NCBI RefSeq assembly: GCF_963678795.1
Contig: NZ_OY787453.1
Coordinates: 1,860,001-1,924,000, forward strand
DNA: 64,000 nt
Origin: an uncultured Methanoregula sp.
Lineage (GTDB): Archaea > Halobacteriota > Methanomicrobia > Methanomicrobiales > Methanospirillaceae
Reading direction: 5' to 3'
Each line of letters begins with the position of its first letter. The first letter of the stretch is position 1. Shown in pieces: positions 18,494 to 26,855 of this stretch. Below the pieces are notes generated by a model. It did not search any database. It saw only the letters and a program-made list of their open reading frames with translations, and was not told the DNA's origin. Both the position numbers and the translations under genes were made by a program.

Positions 18494-19771
18494 ATGAGTA
18501 TCGTAGCAGATGCCAAGCGGGGCATCGTCACTGAAGAGATGAAAATTGTCGCCAAGCAGGAAGGGGTCACTGAAGATTTTGTCCGGCGCGGCGTTGCGGG
18601 CGGCCATATTGTTATCCCGGTTTCGCCTTACCGTAAAGTGAAGATCTGCGGTATCGGCGAGGGGCTGCGCACCAAGGTGAACGCTTCCATCGGTACCTCT
18701 ACGGATATTGTTGATATTCCCCAGGAGATCGAGAAGGCAAAACAGGCCGAGCGTGCCGGCGCCGATACCTTAATGGAACTCTCGACCGGCGGCGACTTTG
18801 TCGAGATCCGCAAACAGGTGATCGCAAACACGTCCCTCTCGGTAGGCTGCGTACCGCTCTACCAGGCTTTCATTGAAGCTGCGATAAAAGATGGGGCGGT
18901 AGTCAACATGAAAGAGGACGACCTCTTCCGTATTACCGCAGAGCAGGCAAAACTCGGCACCAACTTTATGGCCATCCACACCGGTATCAACTTCGAGACG
19001 GTCAAGCGCCTGAAAAACCAGGGCCGTCATGGCGGGCTTGTATCCCGCGGAGGTGCGTTCATGACCGCGTGGATGCTCCACAACGAGAAAGAGAACCCCC
19101 TTTACCGTGAGTTCGATTACCTGCTGGAAATCATGAAAGAACATGAGGTCACCCTTTCGATGGGGAACGGCATGCGGGCAGGTGCAATCCACGATGCAAC
19201 TGACCGGGCTGCAGTTCAGGAACTCCTCATCAATGCCGAACTTGCCGACAAGGCACACAACGAGAATGTACCGGTTATCGTTGAAGGTCCGGGCCACGTC
19301 CCGATCGATGAGATTGCGGCCAATGTCACGCTCATGAAGCGCGTAACCAACAACAAGCCATTCTACATGCTCGGACCGATCGTCACGGACATTGCACCCG
19401 GTTACGATGACCGCGTTGCCGCCATCGGCGCCGCGATCTCATCCTCGCTTGGCGCAGACTTCATCTGCTACGTCACTCCCGCCGAGCACCTCGCCCTCCC
19501 GACACCTGAAGAGGTATACGAAGGGGTCATGAGTTCCCGTATTGCAGCCCATGTAGGGGACATGATCAAGCTCAAGAAGACCCGGGATCTCGATCTCGAA
19601 ATGGGCCATGCCCGCCGCGACCTTGACTGGGACCGCCAGTTCGCGGTTGCCATGAACCCGGCCCGGGCAAAAGCCATCCGCAAGGAACGCATGCCCGCAG
19701 ACACGGACGGGTGCACCATGTGCGGCGATTACTGCGCGATCAAGATCGTGAACCGGCATTTCAAGTTCTGA
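18494..19771 (+). CDS. thiC: Phosphomethylpyrimidine synthase ThiC family (radical SAM)
   Basis: ThiC rearranges aminoimidazole ribotide to hydroxymethylpyrimidine phosphate for thiamine synthesis. The 425-residue protein lacks the long N-terminal extension of plant and many bacterial ThiC, as archaeal members do. Motifs include NASIGTSTDI, VEGPGHVPIDEI and GPIVTDIAPGYDD. The C-terminal cluster motif reads CTMCGDYC, so the spacing is C-x2-C-x3-C and not the C-x2-C-x4-C usual in bacterial ThiC. The related 5-hydroxybenzimidazole synthase BzaF is an alternative function, since cobamide lower-ligand synthesis is relevant to methanogens. The ATG at 18494 follows AAAGG closely. I see no TPP riboswitch in the 252 bases upstream. 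T-rich stretches follow the stop. Confidence 0.88.
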   Translation: MSIVADAKRGIVTEEMKIVAKQEGVTEDFVRRGVAGGHIVIPVSPYRKVKICGIGEGLRTKVNASIGTSTDIVDIPQEIEKAKQAERAGADTLMELSTGGDFVEIRKQVIANTSLSVGCVPLYQAFIEAAIKDGAVVNMKEDDLFRITAEQAKLGTNFMAIHTGINFETVKRLKNQGRHGGLVSRGGAFMTAWMLHNEKENPLYREFDYLLEIMKEHEVTLSMGNGMRAGAIHDATDRAAVQELLINAELADKAHNENVPVIVEGPGHVPIDEIAANVTLMKRVTNNKPFYMLGPIVTDIAPGYDDRVAAIGAAISSSLGADFICYVTPAEHLALPTPEEVYEGVMSSRIAAHVGDMIKLKKTRDLDLEMGHARRDLDWDRQFAVAMNPARAKAIRKERMPADTDGCTMCGDYCAIKIVNRHFKF

Positions 19772-19779
19772 TCCTCCAC

Positions 19780-19802
19780 TTTTTTGCCATGCGCTTTTTT
19801 TC
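19780..19802 (+). terminator. Poly-T terminator after thiC
   Basis: Two T runs (19780-19785 and 19795-19801) immediately follow the thiC stop codon, the usual form of archaeal intrinsic termination. The rest of the gap up to about 20010 shows nothing recognisable. Confidence 0.5.
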
Positions 19803-20011
19803 ACATAGTCAGGGTTATGGGTAGCAAACTCCAGAGATAGTACCCAAACGATCAGGATACCGGATCCCCAATGTAAAAACTGTCTTGCGGTATTCCGGCA
19901 GTCCACCAGAAGATCGCAAAGAGGCAGCTGGGATATTATTACCGGTAAAGGTATCCGTAATACCGGCAGTGACACCAGGTACGATAAAGACCTGCATGGC
20001 AACTCAATACG

Positions 20012-20060
20012 CTCATATAAATATGACGATAAAATAATCCGGCACGGTGATTATATCAAA
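20012..20060 (+). promoter_or_regulatory. Promoter and ribosome site deciding the start of the radical-SAM gene
   Basis: TCATATAAATATG (20013-20025) is a strong TATA-like element. GGTGAT at 20046-20051 is a good Shine-Dalgarno match and lies nine bases before an in-frame CTG at 20061. No ATG, GTG or TTG occurs in this frame between the upstream stop (19806) and 20280, so these two signals point to a non-standard start. Confidence 0.55.
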
Positions 20061-20783
20061 CTGAATTTCGGAGGATTTGTCCCGCTCTCAACTGTTGACT
20101 GGCGGGGCAGATCGGTCTGCACGGTCTTTTTCAGAGGGTGCCCGGTCCACTGCACGTACTGCCAGAACTCCGCAATCCTCGCTGGCAGCGATTTCCGGGA
20201 TCTCGACGAGATTGTATCGCTGATCAGGGGCTCGCTGCTTGCCATCAGCGGCGTCGTCTTCTCCGGTGGGGAGGCCACGATGCAGAAAGACGCCCTCCTC
20301 GCGCTTGCAAAGTCCGTAAAAAAGATGGGTCTCGCGGTAGGTGTCCAGACAAACGGGGTGTACCCGGGTGCACTCGAAGAACTGATCCGGGAACACCTGG
20401 TGGACCACATTGCCCTTGACATCAAGGCCCGGTGGGCACGGTATAATAATCTCCTCAGGGGAAATTATGTACAGGATGTGCAGAAATCGCTTGCACTCTG
20501 CAAGGCCGCCTACGAGAGCGGCAGTCTGCCGGAATTCGAAGTTGTCATAACCCTGTTCCGTGGGTACGATGACGAAGTAGCTATCATTGCCGGCGAGGCC
20601 GGCAATGTTAACCTCGTACTGCAGCAGGGCGTTACCGGAAACGTCCGCCCCCTTTCTGAGGAGGAGATGAAAAAGATAGCTGATACTCTTTTACGGAGTG
20701 TCAAAATCCGTACGCGTGAAGGAGGTGAAATTGTCTATGAAGGTGATCGGAGTCGTCGGGCTTCCCGCAAGCGGGAAAGGTGA
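20061..20783 (+). CDS. Radical-SAM activating enzyme, NrdG/PflA type
   Basis: Probably generates the glycyl radical on an anaerobic ribonucleotide reductase or related enzyme using S-adenosylmethionine. From the proposed CTG start at 20061 the product is 240 residues: NFGGFVPLSTVDWRGR, then the [4Fe-4S] motif CPVHCTYC (C-x3-C-x2-C, about residues 27-34), then FSGGEATMQKDALL (about 68-81) and QTNGVYPG. A start at the first ATG (20280) would remove the cluster site and half of the barrel, so it cannot be right for a functional enzyme. The 3' end overlaps the next gene by 47 bases. Homologues are often annotated as anaerobic RNR activating proteins, but no nrdD is present in the window. Confidence 0.8.
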   Translation: MNFGGFVPLSTVDWRGRSVCTVFFRGCPVHCTYCQNSAILAGSDFRDLDEIVSLIRGSLLAISGVVFSGGEATMQKDALLALAKSVKKMGLAVGVQTNGVYPGALEELIREHLVDHIALDIKARWARYNNLLRGNYVQDVQKSLALCKAAYESGSLPEFEVVITLFRGYDDEVAIIAGEAGNVNLVLQQGVTGNVRPLSEEEMKKIADTLLRSVKIRTREGGEIVYEGDRSRRASRKRER

Positions 20784-21285
20784 ATTTTCAAAGATAGCGG
20801 CCGGCATGGGCATCCCGGTTATTGTCATGGGTGACATGATCCGTAAAGCCGTAACTGCTGCCGGGCTTGAACCTACTGATGCAAATTTCGGGATGACGGC
20901 AAACCGGCTCCGGGCCGAACGGGGAATGGATGCCATTGCCCAGCTCTGCATTCCGGAAATCAGGGCCAGTAACGCACCGCTTGTGCTGGTAGACGGGATA
21001 CGGGGGGATACCGAAGTACTCCTCTTCCGGAAACATTTTTCCGGGTTCACTCTCATCAGCATCGACTCCTCATTCGGGAAACGGCTTGCCCGGATTGCTG
21101 CCCGGGCCCGCCCGGATGATTTCACATCTGCTGACGCACTCCGCAACCGGGACGAGCGCGAGATCGGCTGGGGCCTCGGGAAAGCACTGGAGCAGGCCGA
21201 TCTCTCCATCTCCAATGAAGGAAGCCTGGAAGAGTTCTCATCCGCGGTCAGGACACTGCTGGTGAACATGGAGCGGGACGCATGA
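20737..21285 (+). CDS. UPF0200-family P-loop nucleotide kinase-like protein
   Basis: A 182-residue protein with Walker A GLPASGKGEFSK at about residues 7-18 and GDMIRKA, resembling adenylate or dephospho-CoA kinases; it belongs to the archaeal UPF0200 group whose substrate I cannot name. The ATG at 20737 is chosen because GGAGGTGA sits seven bases upstream; 13 further upstream codons would overlap the previous gene more deeply. It lies inside the 3' end of the radical-SAM gene and its stop overlaps the next start by four bases, so translation is coupled in a four-gene run. Confidence 0.8.
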   Translation: MKVIGVVGLPASGKGEFSKIAAGMGIPVIVMGDMIRKAVTAAGLEPTDANFGMTANRLRAERGMDAIAQLCIPEIRASNAPLVLVDGIRGDTEVLLFRKHFSGFTLISIDSSFGKRLARIAARARPDDFTSADALRNRDEREIGWGLGKALEQADLSISNEGSLEEFSSAVRTLLVNMERDA

Positions 21286-22055
21286 CAATCAAGCCGTATT
21301 TCTCCTCTTCGTCAAAAGTCTGGGACGATATCAGCTGGGTACCTGGCATTGAGGATGCCGGGTACTCGGGATGGGAGATTGTCGCAGACGGTAATTACCG
21401 GCTCGATGATCCGGCCTGCCTCAGCAGGATCCGCGAGATGATAGCAAGCACGAACCTTGGCGTAACCGTCCATGCCCCGTATGGGGACCTGAACCTTGCA
21501 ACTCTCAACCACCCGATCTGGGAGGAATCGGTCCACCAGATTTGTACCTGCATCGAGCACGCGGCGGAACTCACGGATCGGGTCACCATCCATCCCGGGT
21601 ACATGTCCCCGGTGGGAAAACTGATGCCGGAGAAGATCTGGGGCCTCCAGAAGGAATCCCTCCGGAGGATCGGGAGATGCGCAAAGGACCACGGGGTTCT
21701 TGCATGTCTTGAGAACATGATCGGTATCAAGGAATTCCTCTGCCGGTTTCCCGAAGAGCTCATCGGCATGACGGAAGGAATCGAAGGTATTGGCATGACG
21801 TTTGACTTCGGGCATGCAAACACGGTCGGGAAAGTAAACGAGTTTCTGCCATACGTGGCCAGGGCTAACCACATACATATCCATGACAATCACGGGGTCT
21901 CGGACGAGCACCTCACTCTCGGTGAAGGCACTATTCCCTGGAAGAACGTTGGAAAAGCAATAACCGCCCGGTATTCCGGTGTCGTGGTAATCGAAGGCAG
22001 GTCCCTCCCTGAGGCAAAGCGGAGTCTTGCCGTATTCCGGGAGTGTTTTATTTGA
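21282..22055 (+). CDS. Sugar-phosphate isomerase/epimerase-like TIM barrel (AP endonuclease 2 family)
   Basis: A 257-residue protein of the xylose-isomerase-like TIM-barrel superfamily. Metal-ligand candidates are visible: HAPYGDLN (about 66), HPGYMSP (about 103), ENMIG (about 148), FDFGHAN (about 178) and IHIHDN (about 202). Members include endonuclease IV, hydroxypyruvate isomerase and inosose dehydratase, and the substrate is not evident here. The ATG overlaps the stop of the upstream kinase-like gene (ATGA), and its end overlaps the rnz start. It could act in DNA repair, but it lacks clear Nfo-specific motifs. Confidence 0.75.
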   Translation: MTIKPYFSSSSKVWDDISWVPGIEDAGYSGWEIVADGNYRLDDPACLSRIREMIASTNLGVTVHAPYGDLNLATLNHPIWEESVHQICTCIEHAAELTDRVTIHPGYMSPVGKLMPEKIWGLQKESLRRIGRCAKDHGVLACLENMIGIKEFLCRFPEELIGMTEGIEGIGMTFDFGHANTVGKVNEFLPYVARANHIHIHDNHGVSDEHLTLGEGTIPWKNVGKAITARYSGVVVIEGRSLPEAKRSLAVFRECFI

Positions 22056-22990
22056 GCGGCGAGACACTCCATGTTTATTTCCTCGGCACGGCGGGTGCAC
22101 TACCGACACCTACCCGGAACCCACCCTGTATCATGATCCGGCGAGGTTCCGATACCATCCTCTTCGACTGCGGTGAAGGAGCACAGCAGCAGATGATGAG
22201 ATCCCGATGCGGGTTCACCATCAATGCTATCTTCGTATCACACTGGCATGCCGACCATTTTCTGGGCATCTTCGGGCTTGTCCAGACTATGTCATTCAAC
22301 GGGCGCACCGAGCCCCTCACGATCTACGGGCCCGAATGGGTGCACGAGTTTGTATCGACCTTGAGGAATGTTGCCCGGTTCAACCTGAAATTCCCGATGG
22401 AATCCGTTGTTCTCGGTCACGGGTCGTGGGTGCGGTTCGAAGGGTACACGGTATCTGCATTCAGCGTGAACCACGGCCTGCCTGCGCTGGGTTTCGTACT
22501 GGAGGAGGACCCCCGTCCCGGAAGGTTCAACCGGGAACGGGCCATTGAACTGGGCGTGCCCCCGGGCCCGCTCTTCGGCAAACTCCAGAGAGGAGAAACG
22601 GTGAAAGCAGGATGCGGGGAATCTGCAGCCGAGATCCGGCCCGAACAGGTAATGGGGGAGGGCAGGCCGGGCAGGAAGATTGTCTATACCGGGGACACCC
22701 GTGCGGTCCATTACGCGATCATGGACATAGCCCATGACGCCGATCTCCTCATCCACGATGCAACGTATGATGAATCGGAGACAGCCCGGGCCACGGAGTT
22801 CTATCACGCGACAGCAACACAGGCCGGCGAGGCGGCAGCTGCCCTGAATGCCCGGACCCTTGTCCTCGTTCATACGAGTTCGCGTTACACGGATGTCCAG
22901 GCACATGTCAGCGACGCAAGAAAAAAGTATACCGGGCCGATCCTTGTGCCAAATGATCTGGATATGGTAGAAGTCCCGTTCCGGGACTGA
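22052..22990 (+). CDS. rnz: Ribonuclease Z (tRNA 3' endonuclease)
   Basis: Removes 3' trailers from precursor tRNA. It is a 312-residue metallo-beta-lactamase fold enzyme: FLGTAGALPTPTRNPP at the N-terminus, metal site SHWHADHFLGIF (about 62-73), YTGDTR (about 214) and a C-terminal HTSSRY (about 273). The short-form length is normal. I chose the TTG at 22052, which overlaps the previous stop (TTGA) and has GGGAG at a workable distance; a GTG at 22043 lies too near that ribosome site. It is the last gene of the overlapping four-gene run. Confidence 0.9.
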   Translation: MSGETLHVYFLGTAGALPTPTRNPPCIMIRRGSDTILFDCGEGAQQQMMRSRCGFTINAIFVSHWHADHFLGIFGLVQTMSFNGRTEPLTIYGPEWVHEFVSTLRNVARFNLKFPMESVVLGHGSWVRFEGYTVSAFSVNHGLPALGFVLEEDPRPGRFNRERAIELGVPPGPLFGKLQRGETVKAGCGESAAEIRPEQVMGEGRPGRKIVYTGDTRAVHYAIMDIAHDADLLIHDATYDESETARATEFYHATATQAGEAAAALNARTLVLVHTSSRYTDVQAHVSDARKKYTGPILVPNDLDMVEVPFRD

Positions 22991-23150
22991 ACATTTTTCC
23001 ACCGGATAATGCCGGTGCTCTATACCAAGTAAATTAACCTCCAAAATCCCATTGATACCATACGGATACATTCCATAACCGCGTAGCGCTGACGATAAAA
23101 AATCCTGTCGCAGCACTCTGCAACAGACGCCTGTGTGTGGTGAGAGAAAG

Positions 23151-24998
23151 ATGCAAAATACCAAAACTGATGATGTTCTCGTGTACCGGCTTGGCGCCGG
23201 GTGCGATCTCGCTGATATCGAAGAAGGGAATACATACCAAGGGAAAGTCCAGGGATTCGCAACCTTTGGTATGTTCGTCCAGATAAACGACCGGATCAAG
23301 GGACTGGTCCACAAGAGCAATATGAAAGAGGAACACAAGGAGAAGGACTCGGTCCTTGTCCGGGTCCGACAGGTCCGCCCGAACGGCAATATCGACCTCG
23401 AGGAAGTTCAGCACCAGGTGTACCAGGTCCAGAACGTGGAGCGTAAATCCACAACGGTACGGATCTCCGATCTTCCGGGAAAAGTGGGAAGAACCGTTGC
23501 TGTTGAAGGAGAGATCGCCCAGGTCAAGCAGACGAGCGGCCCCACCATCTTCACCATCGTTGACGACACCGGATCCCAGAACGCGGCTGCCTTTGTCGAG
23601 GCAGGAGTCCGGGCATACCCGCAGGCCGAGCTCGGAGACATTGTCCGCATCATCGGTGAAGTGATGATGCGCAACAACCAGCTCCAGATTGAAGTCGATG
23701 CACTCACAGTCCTTGGTGATGAAGAAGCTGTGGCGGTGCAGGCACGGATCGAGAAAGCACTGGATGCCCGGGCAGAACCCGAGAATATACCGCTACTTGT
23801 TAAAAGCGAAGTCCTGGAAAACCTTCGTCCCGAGATGCGGAAAGTAGCAAAACTCATACGGAAAGCGATCTTCACATCCCAGCCGATTATCTTAAGACAT
23901 CATGCCGATGCGGATGGTATCTGCTCGGCAGTTGCAATCGAGCAGGCCGTCGTCTCCCTCATCCGCGAGAGCGGTGGAGACTTCGATGCAGAATATTTCC
24001 TCTTCAAGCGGGCACCCTCAAAAGCCCCGTTCTACGAGATTGAGGATATCACCCGCGATCTCGACTTCTCCTTGAAGGACAATGTGCGGTACGGCCAGAA
24101 GATTCCGCTCGTTATCCTCACGGACAACGGTTCCACCGAAGAAGACGAGCCGTCCTACAAGATTGCAAGTGTGTACGACATCCCGTTCATTGTCGTTGAC
24201 CACCACCACCCGGATGCCACTATCGACAAGTACCTCAAGGCACATGTGAACCCTTACCACGTTGGAGGGGATTTCGGTATCACGGCCGGGATGCTCGGGA
24301 CCGAGGTTGCCCGGCTCATCAACCCGAAGGTTGAACCCCTGATCCGGCACCTCCCGGCAGTTGCCGGTGTCGGGGACCGGAGCGAAGCTCCCGAGCGGGC
24401 GCTCTTCCTTGCACTCGTCCGCGATCAGTATACGGAAGACGACTGCAAAGATATCGCCCTTGCCCTCGACTACGAGCAGTTCTGGCTCCGGTTCAACGAT
24501 GGCAGGGAGATCGTCAAGGATATACTCAACATTTCCGGAAACACCGAACGCCATAAAAAACTCGTTCGTCTCCTTGTCGACGGGGCCAATACGATGATTG
24601 AGGACCAGATGAGCGCCTCTATGCCCCACGTAGTCCCACGGGTGCTCAAAAACGAGGCCAACCTCTTCCTGCTCGATGTGGAGATCCATGCCCACAAGTT
24701 CACCTTCCCGCCCCCGGGTAAGACAAGCGGGGAAGTGCATGACCGGCTCTGCAAACAGAATGCCGGAAAACCGGTGGTCACCATCGGCTTTGGCCCGGAC
24801 TTTGCCGTGCTCCGTTCACGGGGCGTGCTGATGAATATCCCGCGGATGGTACGGGAACTCAGGAATGAGATCCCAGGCGGCGGCATCAGCGGCGGCGGGC
24901 ACCTTGTCGTCGGAAGCATAAAATTCGTGGAAGGCATGCGCGATGTTGTGCTCGAAGCGCTCATTGAGAAGATCGCCGACGCACAAATCCAGAGATAA
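23151..24998 (+). CDS. S1-OB-DHH/DHHA1 phosphoesterase (archaeal RecJ-like)
   Basis: A 615-residue nucleic-acid phosphoesterase. Residues about 20-90 form an S1 RNA-binding domain (GNTYQGKVQGFATFGMFVQI), 95-200 an OB-fold (GRTVAVEGEIAQV), and 235 onward a DHH domain with HHADADGICSA, LTDNGS and VVDHHHPD, ending in a DHHA1 domain with ISGGGHLVVGS. The family relates to RecJ, to archaeal GAN and to Cdc45-like proteins of the replisome, but the S1-OB arrangement also fits an RNA exonuclease. The ATG at 23151 follows GGTGA by seven bases; the longer GTG start has no such site. All metal-binding residues of the DHH core appear intact, so it should be catalytic. Confidence 0.85.
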   Translation: MQNTKTDDVLVYRLGAGCDLADIEEGNTYQGKVQGFATFGMFVQINDRIKGLVHKSNMKEEHKEKDSVLVRVRQVRPNGNIDLEEVQHQVYQVQNVERKSTTVRISDLPGKVGRTVAVEGEIAQVKQTSGPTIFTIVDDTGSQNAAAFVEAGVRAYPQAELGDIVRIIGEVMMRNNQLQIEVDALTVLGDEEAVAVQARIEKALDARAEPENIPLLVKSEVLENLRPEMRKVAKLIRKAIFTSQPIILRHHADADGICSAVAIEQAVVSLIRESGGDFDAEYFLFKRAPSKAPFYEIEDITRDLDFSLKDNVRYGQKIPLVILTDNGSTEEDEPSYKIASVYDIPFIVVDHHHPDATIDKYLKAHVNPYHVGGDFGITAGMLGTEVARLINPKVEPLIRHLPAVAGVGDRSEAPERALFLALVRDQYTEDDCKDIALALDYEQFWLRFNDGREIVKDILNISGNTERHKKLVRLLVDGANTMIEDQMSASMPHVVPRVLKNEANLFLLDVEIHAHKFTFPPPGKTSGEVHDRLCKQNAGKPVVTIGFGPDFAVLRSRGVLMNIPRMVRELRNEIPGGGISGGGHLVVGSIKFVEGMRDVVLEALIEKIADAQIQR

Positions 24999-25177
24999 CC
25001 CAAATTTCAGTTTTTTTGGAAAACCTGGGTTGATTTAACGGGGAATAGTTTCCAGGAACAATGAAGAGGGTTCAGCGCACAACAGCTCAACTGGCTGGCC
25101 CGATAAATGTTTTCTGGTCAGATTTATGGCCCGGTAAAACAAAAAAGACGGGAAAATTGACACTAAAAACAGATATC

Positions 25178-25188
25178 TATATATATGA
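25178..25188 (+). promoter_or_regulatory. TATA box for the small winged-helix gene
   Basis: CTATATATATG lies 38-47 bases upstream of the ATG at 25225 and is the most A/T-rich element of the 226-base gap after the DHH gene. That gap also carries a short T run just after the DHH stop (25011-25016). Confidence 0.55.
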
Positions 25189-25224
25189 AATTACTCATAT
25201 GACTTTTAAATGCTGAGGCACAGT

Positions 25225-25476
25225 ATGACAACAACAAAAAATCTGCGTGACAAGTACAACGAAACCCAGCACAAGATTGTCCAGTACCTCAACTCCGGTA
25301 TAACCAAGGGCAAACACTATTTCAAATCAAAATACATTGCAAAAGACCTTGGTCTATCCCCAAAAGAGGTCGGGACAAACATGGCAATTCTTGCAGACAT
25401 CTGTAAAGAACTTGACATTATCCGGTGGAGCTATTCGAACAGTACGACGTGGATGGTTACACCTCGTGCAATCTGA
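25225..25476 (+). CDS. Small winged-helix protein, DUF7123-like
   Basis: An 83-residue basic protein. The core KGKHYFKSKYIAKDLGLSP followed by KEVGTNMAILA is a helix-turn-helix pattern, and the C-terminal WSYSNSTTWMV looks like the beta wing. It closely resembles small archaeal proteins (DUF7123) that are presumed DNA-binding regulators. The ATG at 25225 follows GAGG by six bases; the in-frame ATG at 25210 does not. It is followed within 25 bases by a small unknown gene. Target and role are unknown. Confidence 0.7.
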   Translation: MTTTKNLRDKYNETQHKIVQYLNSGITKGKHYFKSKYIAKDLGLSPKEVGTNMAILADICKELDIIRWSYSNSTTWMVTPRAI

Positions 25477-25501
25477 ATAAACCTCATTTTTTTCCCTGAT
25501 T

Positions 25502-25693
25502 ATGATTATAAAAGTCCATGAACTGGAATCCGAGATCGAGTTTGTCGCGGATATCAACGACCAGAAAGACTGCCTGATGTCGCAGGACCCTACGCAGGAT
25601 AACCCGGGTGCACTCTGGTTCAATATTGACATCCCCAAGGGTCATACCCTCAGGGCGGGAGATCGCGTCAGAATTACCATTGAAAAACTCTGA
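25502..25693 (+). CDS. Small hypothetical acidic protein
   Basis: A 63-residue acidic protein beginning MIIKVHELESEIEFVAD and ending with GDRVRITIEKL, a pattern suggesting a compact beta fold. I do not recognise the family. It follows the winged-helix gene by 25 bases, though a T run (25488-25494) lies between, so co-transcription is uncertain. There is no clear ribosome site. The coding call rests on the balanced composition and the tight placement. Confidence 0.5.
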   Translation: MIIKVHELESEIEFVADINDQKDCLMSQDPTQDNPGALWFNIDIPKGHTLRAGDRVRITIEKL

Positions 25694-25740
25694 ATACCAG
25701 GCCGGTCCTCCCGGTGGTCAGACTTCCTTTTTTATGATTA

Positions 25741-26397
25741 TTACCTGGGACGGTACCGATCGTAATAGTTTCTCGGCGTCTCCAGTTCAATCTGGTACCA
25801 GTCGATATACTGGGTAGTAATGATCATGTAAAGATCCGTATTGGAGGTCTGCATGACACGGATCATACCACCACGGTTCAGGATCTCGGCCCCGTCTATT
25901 ACGGTTCCGTTGCTGGCATAACAGACAACCATACGGAGATTGCCGTACTGAGGATTGCGGGCGGCATTAACCGTTATATTGAGAATCCAGACCGGGTAAG
26001 GAACGGAAAACTTCTGGGTTACACCCCCCCGCGTATCCTGGACATAGGCAAACGGCACCATTTTTTCATAGTGGAGAACTGGTTCAGAAGCCCCGAACGT
26101 CTCCATGTTTTCAGGCATTTTGAACCGGGGATACTTGAATGGGTCACTTGCATAATAGATCCGGTACGGCGGGGAATCCGGAAGGTATGGTAACGGGGGA
26201 GCAACGGGTTCGGGAGTGACAAGGACAATCGGGATCAGGGTCCCCCTAGGGGTTGGCACAGGATTGACTGCACCTGCCGGAGAGACGGGATGACCCGGTG
26301 AGAGGATACCGGCAAGGTATTGCGGATTTATTACGAGCGCTATGACGATTACTATCGCAAGCCCGCCGACAACGGTAAGGATATCCCCCTTTTCCAC
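25741..26397 (-). CDS. Membrane-anchored extracytoplasmic protein of unknown function
   Basis: From the GTG at 26397 the product is 218 residues: a short basic start, one membrane segment (ILTVVGGLAIVIVIALVIN, about 6-24), a Pro-rich linker (about 30-75) and a globular domain of about 140 residues ending NYYDRYRPR. The domain has beta-rich segments such as YPVWILNITVNA and DLYMIITTQY and is probably outside the cell. I prefer GTG 26397 because a TATA-like TTTTATTAT lies about 27 bases upstream, fitting a leaderless transcript; the longer frame to 26535 adds residues unlike a signal region. Similar short-anchor proteins are common in methanogens. No function can be given. Confidence 0.65.
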   Translation of the reverse strand: MEKGDILTVVGGLAIVIVIALVINPQYLAGILSPGHPVSPAGAVNPVPTPRGTLIPIVLVTPEPVAPPLPYLPDSPPYRIYYASDPFKYPRFKMPENMETFGASEPVLHYEKMVPFAYVQDTRGGVTQKFSVPYPVWILNITVNAARNPQYGNLRMVVCYASNGTVIDGAEILNRGGMIRVMQTSNTDLYMIITTQYIDWYQIELETPRNYYDRYRPR

Positions 26398-26562
26398 AGT
26401 TAGTACTGGAAGTGGCCATAATAAAACGTGACGATATGAAACCACAGGTCCGGGCTGCCGTTCTGGCAACCCATGAATTACGGGGGAGTTGCCGGGGAAT
26501 CTAACCGCCGGAGGACACTCTTCCCGATCAAACAATATTATATTAAGCGGAGGAGAATAACG

Positions 26563-26838
26563 ATGAGTATGGAGTTGCCCTCACTTCGGACATGGGTGGT
26601 TTTTTATCTCCTGTCATTTGTCGTATTGCTCTGGGCAGCATTTCTCTCTGCCCAAGGGGTCATGCTCTGGGTCAGCCTGCTCCTCGTCCTTGTCATCATC
26701 GGTGTCAACTTTATGACCGTCTTAAACCAGATCAAGCTCCATGCCGCACGACAGGAACTGCAGCGGAAACTCACCGAGGGTTTCGAACGCGGAAAGGCGC
26801 AGCAGGAGGGGGAAAAAATTGAGGGAAATAAGCGTTAA
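26563..26838 (+). CDS. Small two-helix membrane protein
   Basis: A 91-residue protein with two adjoining membrane segments (about 10-29 and 32-50, including VVFYLLSFVVLLWAAFL) and a charged C-terminal helix (QIKLHAARQELQRKLTEGFE) in the cytoplasm. The ATG at 26563 follows GGAGG; the frame is open further upstream but without a ribosome site. AATATTATATTAAG (26534-26547) is a probable TATA element, so the message leader is very short. I do not recognise the family. Confidence 0.65.
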   Translation: MSMELPSLRTWVVFYLLSFVVLLWAAFLSAQGVMLWVSLLLVLVIIGVNFMTVLNQIKLHAARQELQRKLTEGFERGKAQQEGEKIEGNKR

Positions 26839-26855
26839 ATCCCCGAAAGGAGAGG

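Noticed and set aside
22292-23389. 365-codon minus-strand frame across rnz and the DHH gene
   Set aside because: Spans two well-supported plus-strand genes and shows no protein-like motif.
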